A stretch of 64,000 nucleotides of DNA from Fervidibacter canadensis. Its GTDB lineage: Bacteria > Armatimonadota > Fervidibacteria > Fervidibacterales > Fervidibacteraceae. Position numbers and translations under genes: made by a program. Positions 36,119 to 45,602 of this stretch are shown here, in pieces; position 1 is the first letter of the stretch, and the number at the start of each line of letters is the position of its first letter. The stretch covers positions 1 through 64,000 of the forward strand of contig JBGOEJ010000017.1 of NCBI GenBank assembly GCA_041446545.1, written 5' to 3'. Under the pieces are notes generated by a model that worked only from the letters and a program-made list of their open reading frames with translations, was not told where the DNA came from and did not search any database.

Positions 36119-38356
36119 TCACCCATCCACCTGCCCCTTTGGCGGCAAAACTGCTTCCGCCACATTGTCCGCTTCATTTTGCTCAGGAACTTCGTCTTCA
36201 GGGTCGCAAACGGCTCGGATGTAAATCGCTTCGTTTTTCGGCAATTGGTTGACTTTCAGCCGGACGACTCGGCTTGTGTTTGGTTTCAAGGTGATGCGCT
36301 GGTCAGTTCGCTTTCCGTTGACCCAGACGGCGAGGGTGAAAGTAGCAGCGACTTTCCCGCTATTGCGGACGGTTACTGTTGCTTTTTCAACCGCCGCTGA
36401 AAGTTCCGCCGTCATGCCGCCATGCAGCGCAACCATTTGGGTGTTCACTTTCGTCGCCATCGCTGTTGTTCAGGGTAAGGTTCGTCGGCTTCGTTGACCA
36501 AGCCGTAGTTGCTGTCTTCGGGGAAGGTGCTTGAGATGCCCAACGCTGGTTCGTCAACCCACATGAAGTAGTGCGAGCCGACGATGAAAGGCAGCGAGGA
36601 AAGTGTCCGTTGCATGATGGCGTAGCAGCGAGCCCTTTGCTCCTGCGTGTCAACGCGCATGCCAGCGCCGTGCTTGCAGGGCAAAGGTCGCCCTTGACTG
36701 TCTTTCGCATCAAGGGCAGGGAAACTCCACTCGGTGACGATGATGGGCTTTCGGCAAAGTTCGTATCGCTTGCGCAAATGTTCCTCAATGCCCGAGACGA
36801 CGCCTCGTTCAAGGTCAATGCGGGGGTAAAGGTTGACGGTGACGATGTCGCAATATTTGCCTGCCATCTCCCACGCAGGTTCGGGAGCATCCCCAGCGAA
36901 CCTACAACCCAAGTTCAAATGGTTGGGGTCGTATTTCCGGATGGCTTGGGCGGTGATGCGGAAATAGCGTTCAGCGGCTTCTCGGACGAAAGCCATCAGC
37001 GCTTTTTGACCTCGCTCGTTCAAAGGTTGCGGCGGCGTTTGCGATGTCAGCAGTTCATCAAATTGGCTGAAGTTTGCCCCAAAGTCGGCGTTGAAGGCTT
37101 TGATGTCGCCTCGGTAAAACTCCCTCAAAATTCGCACCAACGCTTGCTTGCATGCTCGGTCAGCGGGCTTCTTCCAAGCCTCTTCTGCCATGCCCCATGG
37201 TCGCCCTGACTTGCCCCACCACTCAAGTTCATTGTCCAGAAAGTAGCCCAAAAGCCAGGGGTCATCTTTGTTAGGAGCGCATCTTTGTTTTGCCCGTAAA
37301 TCGCAAAAGCGCTCAAAGCGAGGGTCAAAAACATCAGGGAAGTGAACTTTGGGCACGATGTCAGCAATTGAAGCGAACTCGCTGCCGAACGCCAAAAATT
37401 CGGAGTGAGCCAGACCTTGATAGCGAGCCTTGACGGAATTGTTTGCGCCCAGAACATTGAAGTTCCACGGAAAGAAGCCGCTTCACCGCTTCTTTTGCCC
37501 ACGCTTCCTCGCTGCCATACTTGCGCTTGACATTTTCGTGGTAAGGTGCGTAGCCCAACTTCTCGCACCAATGGACGAAGTAGTTCACATGGTCAGTGCC
37601 GATGCTCAAAGTCGGGTAGCCGTTCGGGTCAATGAGCCACCAAACGCCGTTGATTTGCTGGGTGCGGAAAAAGCCAGTTCCCTTAACGGGACGGGGGCGT
37701 GGGGCGAGGGGCGGGAAACGAAAGGCGGGTAAGTTTTGCGCTCCTGTTTCGGTTCGGGCACGATTTCGCTCACCTCTACCCTCACATCGTCAAAGTCCGC
37801 AACGAAGCCACCGCAAGTCAAAATTGGTCGCCCGAAAGTCACTGCCCGTTTGTCAAGCTGTCGGATGCAACGGTAACGCAATTTGCCGTCAGCGTCGTAA
37901 ACTTCGCCGACAATCCTTTCTTTGCTCAAAACGACGCGCAGCCGGTAGGTTCGCCCATACTCCCAATCAAACCCGCCTGTGTCCTCTTCGGTCGTCAATC
38001 GGGTTGGGTCTTGGACATCCGAGAGCCAAACACCGTCAAGCATCTGGTGAAGTTCGGCAAAGTGCATCCTGCCCTGCTTGTCGGGAGATTCAACCAGCGC
38101 GATGTGCCAATAATTGCGTTCGTCAATGAACACGCCGATGCCAGCAACTTTCCATTCAGTGCTGATGGCTCGGTGGATAGTTAGTGTCACTTCAACGGTG
38201 ATGCTTTGCCCCATTGGAGCGACTTTCAAGATGGCGTAGCCCCTCCCTACAGCAACTTCCGAGTGCATCATCCCATTGCGAACTTCAAACCCGTCATCGC
38301 CTTGTCCTTTGACCCCACCTTCAGGGATGGGCTGAGTGGCTGTCCATGCTTTCCGC
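36119..38356 (-). pseudogene. Broken clan A glycoside hydrolase with N-terminal jelly roll and C-terminal CARDB domain
   Basis: Four pieces in shifting frames join into one protein. From ~38356 (no start codon in frame; first ATG 38271) to ~37690 is a laminin-G-like sandwich (SITVEVTLTIHRAISTEWKV). The frame shifts to FFRTQQINGVWWLIDPNGYP, then near 37480 to WNFNVLGANNSVKARYQG and the catalytic barrel with YFLDNELEWWG (acid/base Glu) and VTEWSFP (nucleophile). At ~36460 it shifts again into a CARDB-like domain (ATVTVRNSGKVAATFTLAV type) ending at 36119. The fold resembles beta-agarase-type enzymes. The 5' end abuts the reductase gene and has no signal peptide, so it looks truncated as well as frameshifted. 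Confidence 0.7.
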
Positions 38357-38359
38357 CAA

Positions 38360-40060
38360 TCAACACGCCATCACCCATTCAGGCGCCACCCTTTTCATCA
38401 AGTCGCGGGCTGTTAAGCGCCCCTCGGCGATGGCGATGAGTTCCTCGTCGGTGCATTCGTCGCAGAAGTCGCGGAAGGAGTAATTGGCAGCGTTCCCGTT
38501 TCGGACGGCGCGCAGGGAAAGCCACGCTTCCACCAGCCGCTCCACATAAAGAGGCACTAAATCGCTGGGAATGCGCCGCAAGAGTTGTTTGCCGATAGCG
38601 GTCTTTTTGCCCAACCCGCCCCGAAGGATGATATCGTAAGCCTGAATTTTCCCGCCCGTTTCATCCGTCTCCCGTGCCGTCGTCCCTTGCAAGCCGATGT
38701 CGCCGACCCAATGTTGCCCGCAAGCGTGAGGGCAACCGTCCAAGTGAATTTTCAGGTCGGCGACCGCCTCACCGAACTTCGCCTCCAATCGCTCCACGAT
38801 TTCCTTCAGTTTCGTCTTCGTCTCGGTGACGGAGTAGTTGCAGAAGGGTTCACCCGTGCAGGCGATGGAGCGACCCCAGATGCGGTTGATGTGCAAGGGG
38901 TAGCCGACTTTCTCCAAATGGTGGACGACCCAAGCGACCTTGTTTTCGGGCACATTGCCGACGATGAAGTTTTGCTGGCGCGTCAAGCGGATATCGCCAC
39001 CGACTTCCTCCGCAATGTCCGCTACCCGCAACATTTGGTCGCCCGACATCCATCCGACGGGCACAGGGACGCCGATGTAAAACAAGCCCGATTGCTTTTG
39101 CGGATGAACACCCAGATGGTCGGTCTCGCCGATGGCTTCGGGCGCTTGAAAGTCTTCCAACTTGCGCCCCAATCGCTCCTCCACCATCCGCCGATACTCC
39201 TCAACGCCGTAATCGTCCACCATGAACTTGAGCCTTGCCTTGACACGGCTGAGCCGATAGCGCGGGTTTTCCTTCCAGCAATCAATAATCGCCCGCAAGA
39301 CTTCCAACGCTTCCTCGTAAGGCACGAAAACACCCATGTCGCGGGAGATGCGAGGCGTGGATGACAACCCGCCGCCGATACGCACTGCAAACCCTTTGCA
39401 CCCATCTTTGATGACGCCGACCAAAGCGATGCAGTGAATTTCAGGGGCGTTGCATTGGAAGGGGCAAGCGGAGATGGTGATTTTGTGCTTGCGGGGCAAA
39501 TTGGAGTAGTCGCGGTTGCCGTAGAAAAAGCGAGCCACCTCTTGGATAAGGGGCTGCACATCAAAGAGTTGGTGGCGGTCAATGTCGGCGACAGGGCAAC
39601 CCGTGATGTTGCGCACGGTGTCGCCACAGCCGCCCGCCGTCGTCAGCCCGTTGGCTTGCAAGTGCTCAAAAATGGCGGGCAAATCGTCCAGCCGAATCCA
39701 ATGCAGTTGAATGTTTTGGCGGGTGCTGATTTCGCCGTAGCCTTTGCCATAGCGGTTGGCAATTTCGCCGATGGCGCGCAACTTTTGAGGCGTCAGGTAA
39801 CCGCCAGCGATTTTTATCCGCATCATGAAAGTGCCGACTTTCGGCTTGTCGTGATACAAGCCCCACCATTGCAACCGCACGATGTCCTCTTCGGGAATCG
39901 CCTCGTAGCCAGCGGCGATCAGTTGCGGCAACTCGTGAATGATGTCCAGCGGGAACTTCTCCTGCTTCATCCGCTCAATGCTGTTGCGCTTCAGCACCAA
40001 ATCCCACGATGGGATGTCCAGCGGCTTACGCTCGGATGGCTTTTGGCTCAGATGGCTCAT
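38360..40060 (-). CDS. Siroheme nitrite/sulfite reductase
   Basis: 566 residues. Two ferrite-like repeats, with RIKIAGGYLTPQKLRAIGEI in the first, and the cluster ligands C401 and C407 (CTGEPFC), C443 and C447 (GCPHACG): the C-x5-C-xn-C-x3-C pattern binding 4Fe-4S bridged to siroheme. Reduces nitrite to ammonia or sulfite to sulfide with six electrons, usually from ferredoxin. I cannot separate NirA from sulfite reductase by eye. ATG has AAGGAGGG upstream. No transporter or reductase genes for nitrate or sulfate are adjacent. Confidence 0.9.
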   Translation of the reverse strand: MSHLSQKPSERKPLDIPSWDLVLKRNSIERMKQEKFPLDIIHELPQLIAAGYEAIPEEDIVRLQWWGLYHDKPKVGTFMMRIKIAGGYLTPQKLRAIGEIANRYGKGYGEISTRQNIQLHWIRLDDLPAIFEHLQANGLTTAGGCGDTVRNITGCPVADIDRHQLFDVQPLIQEVARFFYGNRDYSNLPRKHKITISACPFQCNAPEIHCIALVGVIKDGCKGFAVRIGGGLSSTPRISRDMGVFVPYEEALEVLRAIIDCWKENPRYRLSRVKARLKFMVDDYGVEEYRRMVEERLGRKLEDFQAPEAIGETDHLGVHPQKQSGLFYIGVPVPVGWMSGDQMLRVADIAEEVGGDIRLTRQQNFIVGNVPENKVAWVVHHLEKVGYPLHINRIWGRSIACTGEPFCNYSVTETKTKLKEIVERLEAKFGEAVADLKIHLDGCPHACGQHWVGDIGLQGTTARETDETGGKIQAYDIILRGGLGKKTAIGKQLLRRIPSDLVPLYVERLVEAWLSLRAVRNGNAANYSFRDFCDECTDEELIAIAEGRLTARDLMKRVAPEWVMAC

Positions 40061-40177
40061 GGATGCTCCCTCCTTGCCTTCGGCAGGGTAAAGTCTAACA
40101 AATCCGAACCATCAATTCAACAAAACGCCCCGAAAGCCTTTGAGCGTTCCGCCGAAGGCAAGGATTGCCCTCGCGCA

Positions 40178-42073
40178 TCACTGTGGCTGCCAACCGCTGA
40201 ACAGCGACCAACCGATCCAACCGTGTTCGCTGGGTTTGAGCCGCAACTCCCTTGTCTCGTCGCCCCGCCGCTCGCGCACCTTGACATTGTAAGTCGGGGC
40301 GTTGAAGGCGATTTCCCGTATGCCCATCACGCACATTTGGGCGTTGTCAATGTCAAAAAGAGGGCGATTGTCCTCTGGCGGTGTCCCGAAGCCATACATG
40401 AAAACGCCGAAAACTTCCGTGCGACCTCCCTTCTCCGTTCGGATGCGGACACCCCGCCCCTCGCTTTTCATCCCCAAAATCCACAGGTTGCCCCCTGAGT
40501 TGATGACCAAGCCGACATCGCTATCGCCTTCAGGGTTCAACTGTCGCGCCCAAAGGCTTTGCCCTTTGCTGCGGATTTCCACATGGGACGGACAGTTAGT
40601 GACAAAGATGTCGCCGCTCCCTGTGCCTAACACCCGTAAGTCGCAACTTTCCAAGATAACCGTTCGGTTGCGGGAGCGGTTTTCCACGATGGGTGGGCGA
40701 TTGCCGAAGGCTTGGAGGTTTTCAAACTTGACGACGGGTGCACTGCGGTCATCTATGATGAACTTGCCGTTGCCGACGATGCGCCCAAAGCCCAAGCCGA
40801 TGATGTGGCGCACCGTCCCGTGAACATGCACCTCGCCTTCAAGGTTATACCAGTTGGGGTCATGACCGCCGATGCCCCGCAGGTAAACGACCGTCTTGCC
40901 CAACGCCGCTGCCGTGTCAATGGCTTTCTGAATGGCAGCCGTGTCGTCCTTGTCGTCGCCATAGACTGCCCCGAAATCGTTGGCGCAAACCCAGTTCCGT
41001 TTGTTCGTCTCCCAAGGCACTATCGGTTCTCGCTTGATGGGCAGGCGTATCGCCCGAGGTGGGGACGATTCAAAGAGCCGACGAACGGGGTGGGACGAGT
41101 ATTCGGTGACCGTCGGTCCCACGACATCGCCGCTGGGCGTCTTGCTTTGGATTGCCATCTTGAAGCCCTTCACCGTCACATCACGGGCGTAAAGGACGCT
41201 TTCGTTTTGGATGGCAGGTCCGTCAAGATTGCCCCCGATGAAACGACCGCCGACAAGGGCAATTACCCCGCCCCACCAAAACCAGTCGTTCGGGATTTTG
41301 TTGACGATGGGTTGCGGCGTGTTTTCCACGACCAAATCTTCAATGGCGACGGCATTGGCTTCCACTTCCAAGCCAACTCGGCAATTGCGGATGGTCACCC
41401 GCGACAGCGTTTGCCCCCACATCCAGCGACTGCGGATGCCCACTTGGAAGCCTTCCACGATGGTGTCTTGGATGATGTTTGGTCCGTTCAGTTGCATGTA
41501 GGAGTTGATGCCGATTTTGCCCCGCCCTTTCACCCGCACATTTTTTAGGATGCCTGTGTTGGTGGCAACGAAGCGGATACCGTCCGCTTCGGGATTATTG
41601 CCGACATCAATGGTCAGGTTGCAAATCGTCCGCATGAACCAATCCGCCGAGCCTGCTGACTCACCCTTGCGGGGGTGCGTCCGCAAAACAGCGTCGGCAT
41701 CGCTGCCGTCGTCCAGTTTGATGATCACGCCGTCCCGCGATTGCCCGTAAATCCAAGGACCGATACCGCTGCGGGTTGCCTCTCGGTTGACGACCAAAGT
41801 TCGGGTAATGCGGTAGATGCCTCTGGGCAGGTAGAGGACTTTCGTGTGCTTTTCGCGACCACAACTTAGGTCAATGCCCCGTTGCAGTGCATCCGTGTCA
41901 TCGTGCACACCATCACCTTTGGCGCCTAAATCGCGCTTGGCATCAATGACGGCTTCGGGGTCATCGGGGAAAACGATGCTGAAAGACACACTTTGGGGTG
42001 TCGGTTGCGCCAACAAAAAAGGAAGTGCAACGGCGACAGTCAACACCGACCCAACGAACATCCAACGCCTCAT
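40178..42073 (-). CDS. Pectate-lyase-3-type right-handed beta-helix protein, secreted
   Basis: 631 residues with a signal peptide (FVGSVLTVAVALPFLLAQP). Two pectate_lyase_3 starts are visible: DLGAKGDGVHDDTDALQRGI at ~48 with YLPRGIYRIT after it, and CANDFGAVYGDDKDDTAAIQ at ~370. Between and after are beta-helix coils with short Asn-rich turns. The family covers polysaccharide lyases, hydrolases and epimerases; catalytic residues are not certain. Acts outside the cell on plant or exopolysaccharide. Sits 80 bases after the propeller gene on the same strand. Confidence 0.85.
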   Translation of the reverse strand: MRRWMFVGSVLTVAVALPFLLAQPTPQSVSFSIVFPDDPEAVIDAKRDLGAKGDGVHDDTDALQRGIDLSCGREKHTKVLYLPRGIYRITRTLVVNREATRSGIGPWIYGQSRDGVIIKLDDGSDADAVLRTHPRKGESAGSADWFMRTICNLTIDVGNNPEADGIRFVATNTGILKNVRVKGRGKIGINSYMQLNGPNIIQDTIVEGFQVGIRSRWMWGQTLSRVTIRNCRVGLEVEANAVAIEDLVVENTPQPIVNKIPNDWFWWGGVIALVGGRFIGGNLDGPAIQNESVLYARDVTVKGFKMAIQSKTPSGDVVGPTVTEYSSHPVRRLFESSPPRAIRLPIKREPIVPWETNKRNWVCANDFGAVYGDDKDDTAAIQKAIDTAAALGKTVVYLRGIGGHDPNWYNLEGEVHVHGTVRHIIGLGFGRIVGNGKFIIDDRSAPVVKFENLQAFGNRPPIVENRSRNRTVILESCDLRVLGTGSGDIFVTNCPSHVEIRSKGQSLWARQLNPEGDSDVGLVINSGGNLWILGMKSEGRGVRIRTEKGGRTEVFGVFMYGFGTPPEDNRPLFDIDNAQMCVMGIREIAFNAPTYNVKVRERRGDETRELRLKPSEHGWIGWSLFSGWQPQ

Positions 42074-42153
42074 AGTGCCTCACCACTCCTTTCAAAGAAG
42101 CGTTGTTGCTCAAAATTTTAGCACGAACTGCTGCTCACCTCCGCTCAAATTTT

Positions 42154-43155
42154 CTATCGCCTTTGAGCCGCCGAGCGTAAAATTTTGCCTGAGCAGAAAG
42201 CAATTTCCCACTCCGAAATGCCCCCCATGAAGAAGCGGGCGACTTCCCCCGCCACCTTGTCCGTTTCGCCCCGCCCCAAGCCCATCACTTGCGGATACCA
42301 ACTTCCACCGTCGTAAATCTTCTGCGGCACCGTCCAACCCAAAGGGTCAGCGAGGTCAGCGTTGAAACTGACATAGATGCCTTCCTGCTTCCATCCCCTA
42401 CCCTTCGCCCGATTGAGCAGCATGACATAGCAACCCAAATGGGTGTTGAAGTGCACCGACGGACCCCAAAAAGATTCGCAGCCCTCTCTCTGCCATGCGA
42501 CCGTCGCCGGGAAAATCGGCGTGACCTTCCCACCAAGCCCTGGTTCGTCCCACTTGTCGTCACACCATTTCCACACCTTTCCGACAGGATCATCGCGGTC
42601 GTGCCAACGCATTCGGGCGACACAAACACCTTGCGTCGCAACCTCGCCGCCATAGTTGCCGAAGAAGAAGTAAAGCCACTCCTTGCGCTCGTCCAACACG
42701 ACGCAGAAATCGCCGTGCCCGCCAGCAAAGTAACCGTTTTGCGCCGTGCAATCTATCATCTCGTCGGGTGCTTTGAGGACAATGCCCAAATCCTCCCAAG
42801 TGGCACCGTTGTCATGGGAACGCAACGCTCCGATTTGAGGTGCCGTCAAAGTCGTGCCTGGGCAAACATCGCTGGGCTCAAAGTGATACCAGCCATAAAG
42901 CGTTCCGTCGTCGGCTTTCCATGTGGACTCAATCCAGCGCCCGCCGTTGACTTGGTTGTTGAAGCGAACGGGATGCGGTTCGCTCAGGTCAAACAGGCTT
43001 CTGCCGAAACTGCGGAAGGGATGACCGGCGGAAGTGAAGACAAACAGCGTCTCGCCGTCCCAATGGGCAGGGCTATTGCAATCCACCTGACCTGGCAACT
43101 TCAACGGCGCTGTCGGGCGAAGTTGCACCCGGCACAGACATTGTTCCTCTTTCAT
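42154..43155 (-). CDS. Five-bladed propeller glycosidase-like protein
   Basis: 333 residues from ATG at 43155, with GGGGAG nine bases upstream (ATG 43161 is the alternative). No signal peptide. Repeated Asp/Trp strands (CNSPAHWDGETLFVFTSAGH, ARMRWHDRDD, WGPSVHFNTHLGCYVMLLNR, YDGGSWYPQVMGL) resemble GH43/GH32-type or BNR propellers. A likely set of acid residues includes Asp in DCNSPAHWDG and Glu in the GCESFWGPS segment, by analogy with GH43. Activity not certain. Divergent from the dehydrogenase gene, sharing a 96-bp promoter gap. Confidence 0.6.
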   Translation of the reverse strand: MKEEQCLCRVQLRPTAPLKLPGQVDCNSPAHWDGETLFVFTSAGHPFRSFGRSLFDLSEPHPVRFNNQVNGGRWIESTWKADDGTLYGWYHFEPSDVCPGTTLTAPQIGALRSHDNGATWEDLGIVLKAPDEMIDCTAQNGYFAGGHGDFCVVLDERKEWLYFFFGNYGGEVATQGVCVARMRWHDRDDPVGKVWKWCDDKWDEPGLGGKVTPIFPATVAWQREGCESFWGPSVHFNTHLGCYVMLLNRAKGRGWKQEGIYVSFNADLADPLGWTVPQKIYDGGSWYPQVMGLGRGETDKVAGEVARFFMGGISEWEIAFCSGKILRSAAQRR

Positions 43156-43251
43156 GGGCATTCGCTCCCCAAGTTGCACGCATGAGGTATTTTGGCATTT
43201 GCCGCTTGACCCGATGTTATGGGCGCTAAAATGTTGGCGGAGGCGATGGGG

Positions 43252-44268
43252 ATGAAGGCGCTGCTGTATGCCAATTGGGAACGGTTGGAGTTGGCAGAAG
43301 TGCCCGAACCGCAACCGAAAACGGGTGAAGTTTTGATCCGCGTTGGGCATGTCGGCATTTGCGGTTCGGAGTTGGAGTGCGTCGTCCAGCGCCATCCCCG
43401 CCGAAAGCCGCCGTTGATTATGGGTCACGAGTTTGCGGGCACGGTCGTGGCGTTGGGGGAAGGCGTGGCGAATTTAAGCGTCGGTCAAAAAGTTGCCGTC
43501 AACCCCTTTGTCGTCTGCCACACCTGCCGATGGTGTCGGCTTGGCAAAAGCAACATCTGCGAGCGACGGCAATTGATGAGCATGCATCGTCCCGGCGCTT
43601 TCGCCGAATTTGTCGCTGTCCCCGCCGAAAATTGCCACCCCTTGCCCGACCATGCTGACACGCGCCTCGGCGCAATGGTAGAGCCGGTCGCCAACGCCGT
43701 CCATGCCGTCCGCTTGACAGGGCAGGTTTTGCCCAAGCGGGTGGTCGTGTTTGGCGCAGGTCCCATCGGCTTGGTCTGTGCTCAAGTCGCTAAAGCGATG
43801 GGAGCAGGCTTTGTGGTAGTCGTAGAAATCGCCCCCGAACGGCTCGCCGTCGCCCGCCAATTTGCTGATGCCGTCATTAATCCCGCCGAAACCGATTTTC
43901 TCACTGAAGTGCAAGCGTTGACGGACGGCGAAGGGTTTGATTTGGCGTTGGATGCCGTCGGTCGGTCGCAAACGCGCCGAATGGCTGTGGATGCCGTGCA
44001 TCCGACGGGCGTCGCCGTTTGGGTTGGGCTGCACGACGATGAGACGAGCCTTTCGGGCATGGGCATCGTTTACGGTGAAAAGCGCGTCCAAGGCAGTTAC
44101 GCCTACACCGATGACGACTTTGCGATGGCGCTGCAATTGGTCGTCGGTGGGCGGGTAGAAGTGGCGTCATGGGTTCAGGAATTTCCACTGGACGAAGGCG
44201 TGGAAGTGTTTTGGCAGTTGGCGCGAGGAGAAGCCCGTCACATCGTCAAAGCATTGCTGCGCCCGTGA
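43252..44268 (+). CDS. Zinc-dependent MDR alcohol/polyol dehydrogenase
   Basis: 338 residues from ATG at 43252; GGAGG lies 12 bases upstream and an ATG six bases earlier is possible. Catalytic zinc ligands Cys in GICGSELE and the HE of MGHEFAG are present. The structural zinc loop is CHTCRWCRLGKSNIC with four Cys. The NAD site is VVVFGAGPIGLVCAQVAK. The pattern is of sorbitol, threonine or galactitol dehydrogenases. Substrate unknown, probably a sugar or polyol given the epimerase gene that follows on the opposite strand. Confidence 0.92.
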   Translation: MKALLYANWERLELAEVPEPQPKTGEVLIRVGHVGICGSELECVVQRHPRRKPPLIMGHEFAGTVVALGEGVANLSVGQKVAVNPFVVCHTCRWCRLGKSNICERRQLMSMHRPGAFAEFVAVPAENCHPLPDHADTRLGAMVEPVANAVHAVRLTGQVLPKRVVVFGAGPIGLVCAQVAKAMGAGFVVVVEIAPERLAVARQFADAVINPAETDFLTEVQALTDGEGFDLALDAVGRSQTRRMAVDAVHPTGVAVWVGLHDDETSLSGMGIVYGEKRVQGSYAYTDDDFAMALQLVVGGRVEVASWVQEFPLDEGVEVFWQLARGEARHIVKALLRP

Positions 44269-44306
44269 GTTTTTGCCTTCACCGTTGCTTTATGGCTCGT
44301 GCCGCT

Positions 44307-45158
44307 CTATTGCTCCAAAATTGCCCGAAGGAGAGCAAGGCTTTTGGGCACGCCCCTTTCGGGCGCTTCCTTGCCCTCAAACTCCAGTGACACATAACCG
44401 CGATAATTTGCCTGCCGCAAGAGCGTTGCCACGCGGGCGTAGTCAATGTCCAGCGTATACCACTCGCCGCCACCGAAATAAGTTTTGGCGTGGACGAGGG
44501 CGGCGTAGGGTGCCAATGCTGCCATGCCGTCGTAATCGGGTTCCCAACGCACTTGTCCCTTTTCGTGCCGCAGCAAATTGCCTGTGTCCAAACAAACGCG
44601 AAGCCATTGGGAGTTGATGGCAGTGACGATGCGCAGCGTTCCTTCTGCTGTCGCTGTCAAGCCCCAGTGGTTTTCCAACGCCAAAAGGATGCCGTAACGC
44701 TCTGCGTCGGGAAGGCAGGCTTCTATCGCCCCAATAACCCAACCGAAAGCGTCGCTTTCGGTGTAGCCCTCCAACGGCGGTTCAATGCCGCCTCGGCGCA
44801 TCAACTCGTCAAAGGACGCAATCGTCTTCCAACGCCCCGAATTGATTCGGACACAAGGGATGCCCAATTCATGCGCCAGTTGAAGGCAATAGCGGGTGTG
44901 CTCAATGTGGCGTTGGCGCTCTGAAGGGTCAGGTTGAACGAAATCTTGATGGATGGCAAGGGCATAAAGGTCAAGCCCCAAGACGAAGGCGGTGCGTTTC
45001 AACCGCCGCAGGTAAGCAGGGTCATCGCTGCTCATTTGCCGATGCAAAATTTCCACGCCCCCAGCCCCCCACTCAGCGGCATGCTCCATCGCCCGTTCTA
45101 TCGGATAAGGCTCGCCCCGAAAATGCCAAAAGGAGTAAGTGGACACGCCCAACCGCAA
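44307..45158 (-). CDS. Sugar phosphate isomerase/epimerase (AP endonuclease 2-type TIM barrel)
   Basis: 283 residues from TTG, with AAGGAGGT seven bases upstream. The barrel metal ligands are recognisable: VEILH at strand 2, ALAIHQDF, LLALENHWG (Glu), VCLDTGN (Asp), VHAKTYF (His), and SLEFEG (Glu). Members include xylose isomerase-like epimerases and inosose dehydratase, so a link to the inositol gene iolB at 17205 is possible but far away. Cytoplasmic. The zinc ribbon gene ends 13 bases upstream. Confidence 0.88.
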   Translation of the reverse strand: MRLGVSTYSFWHFRGEPYPIERAMEHAAEWGAGGVEILHRQMSSDDPAYLRRLKRTAFVLGLDLYALAIHQDFVQPDPSERQRHIEHTRYCLQLAHELGIPCVRINSGRWKTIASFDELMRRGGIEPPLEGYTESDAFGWVIGAIEACLPDAERYGILLALENHWGLTATAEGTLRIVTAINSQWLRVCLDTGNLLRHEKGQVRWEPDYDGMAALAPYAALVHAKTYFGGGEWYTLDIDYARVATLLRQANYRGYVSLEFEGKEAPERGVPKSLALLRAILEQ

Positions 45159-45171
45159 AGCGGTGACCTCC

Positions 45172-45558
45172 TTACCGAAGACCGCTCAGATTGTGCCGTT
45201 CGCCATCAGCGATTGACTGATGCCTTTTCTTAGGGTTGGCATCAAGCAAGGAACGAGGCAAATGATTCAGCGATTTTAGGGCTTCGTAAAACTCCAGCAC
45301 CTCGTCGGTCGTGATGGGCGGAAGCCGCCGAAAACGCTCCGCTTCTTGCTCCGTCATCTCTGAAGGCGGTGTCTCCCAAGTCAAAGTCGCCCCTGCCCAA
45401 AGGACGGGTGACAAATTGGCATGTCCAAAACGACGGCAACGAGGGCAGCGAAAATGGACATGCAAATAAACCTGCCCATCTCGCCAAACCGCCACACCGA
45501 CGACCTGCCCACTCCGAACAACTTTGCCGCAGTGGCGGCAGGTCACCGAAGGGCTCAT
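45172..45558 (-). CDS. Zinc-ribbon protein of unknown function
   Basis: 128 residues. Two Cys pairs, CRHCGK and CPRCRRFG, with a His-rich strand between them (YLHVHFRC), make a treble-clef or ribbon zinc site. The rest is acidic helices (EMTEQEAERFRRLP, TDEVLEFYEAL). No membrane or signal segment. Same strand as the epimerase gene downstream. I do not recognise a family; nucleic-acid or protein binding is plausible. Confidence 0.65.
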   Translation of the reverse strand: MSPSVTCRHCGKVVRSGQVVGVAVWRDGQVYLHVHFRCPRCRRFGHANLSPVLWAGATLTWETPPSEMTEQEAERFRRLPPITTDEVLEFYEALKSLNHLPRSLLDANPKKRHQSIADGERHNLSGLR

Positions 45559-45602
45559 CGGTTGCGTCCCCCTTTGCCTTAGCGAACGATGGGTCGCCCT
45601 TT

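Noticed and set aside
39434..40498. 354-codon plus-strand frame overlapping the siroheme reductase and beta-helix genes
   Set aside because: Crosses the gap between two real minus-strand genes and shows no protein family signal.
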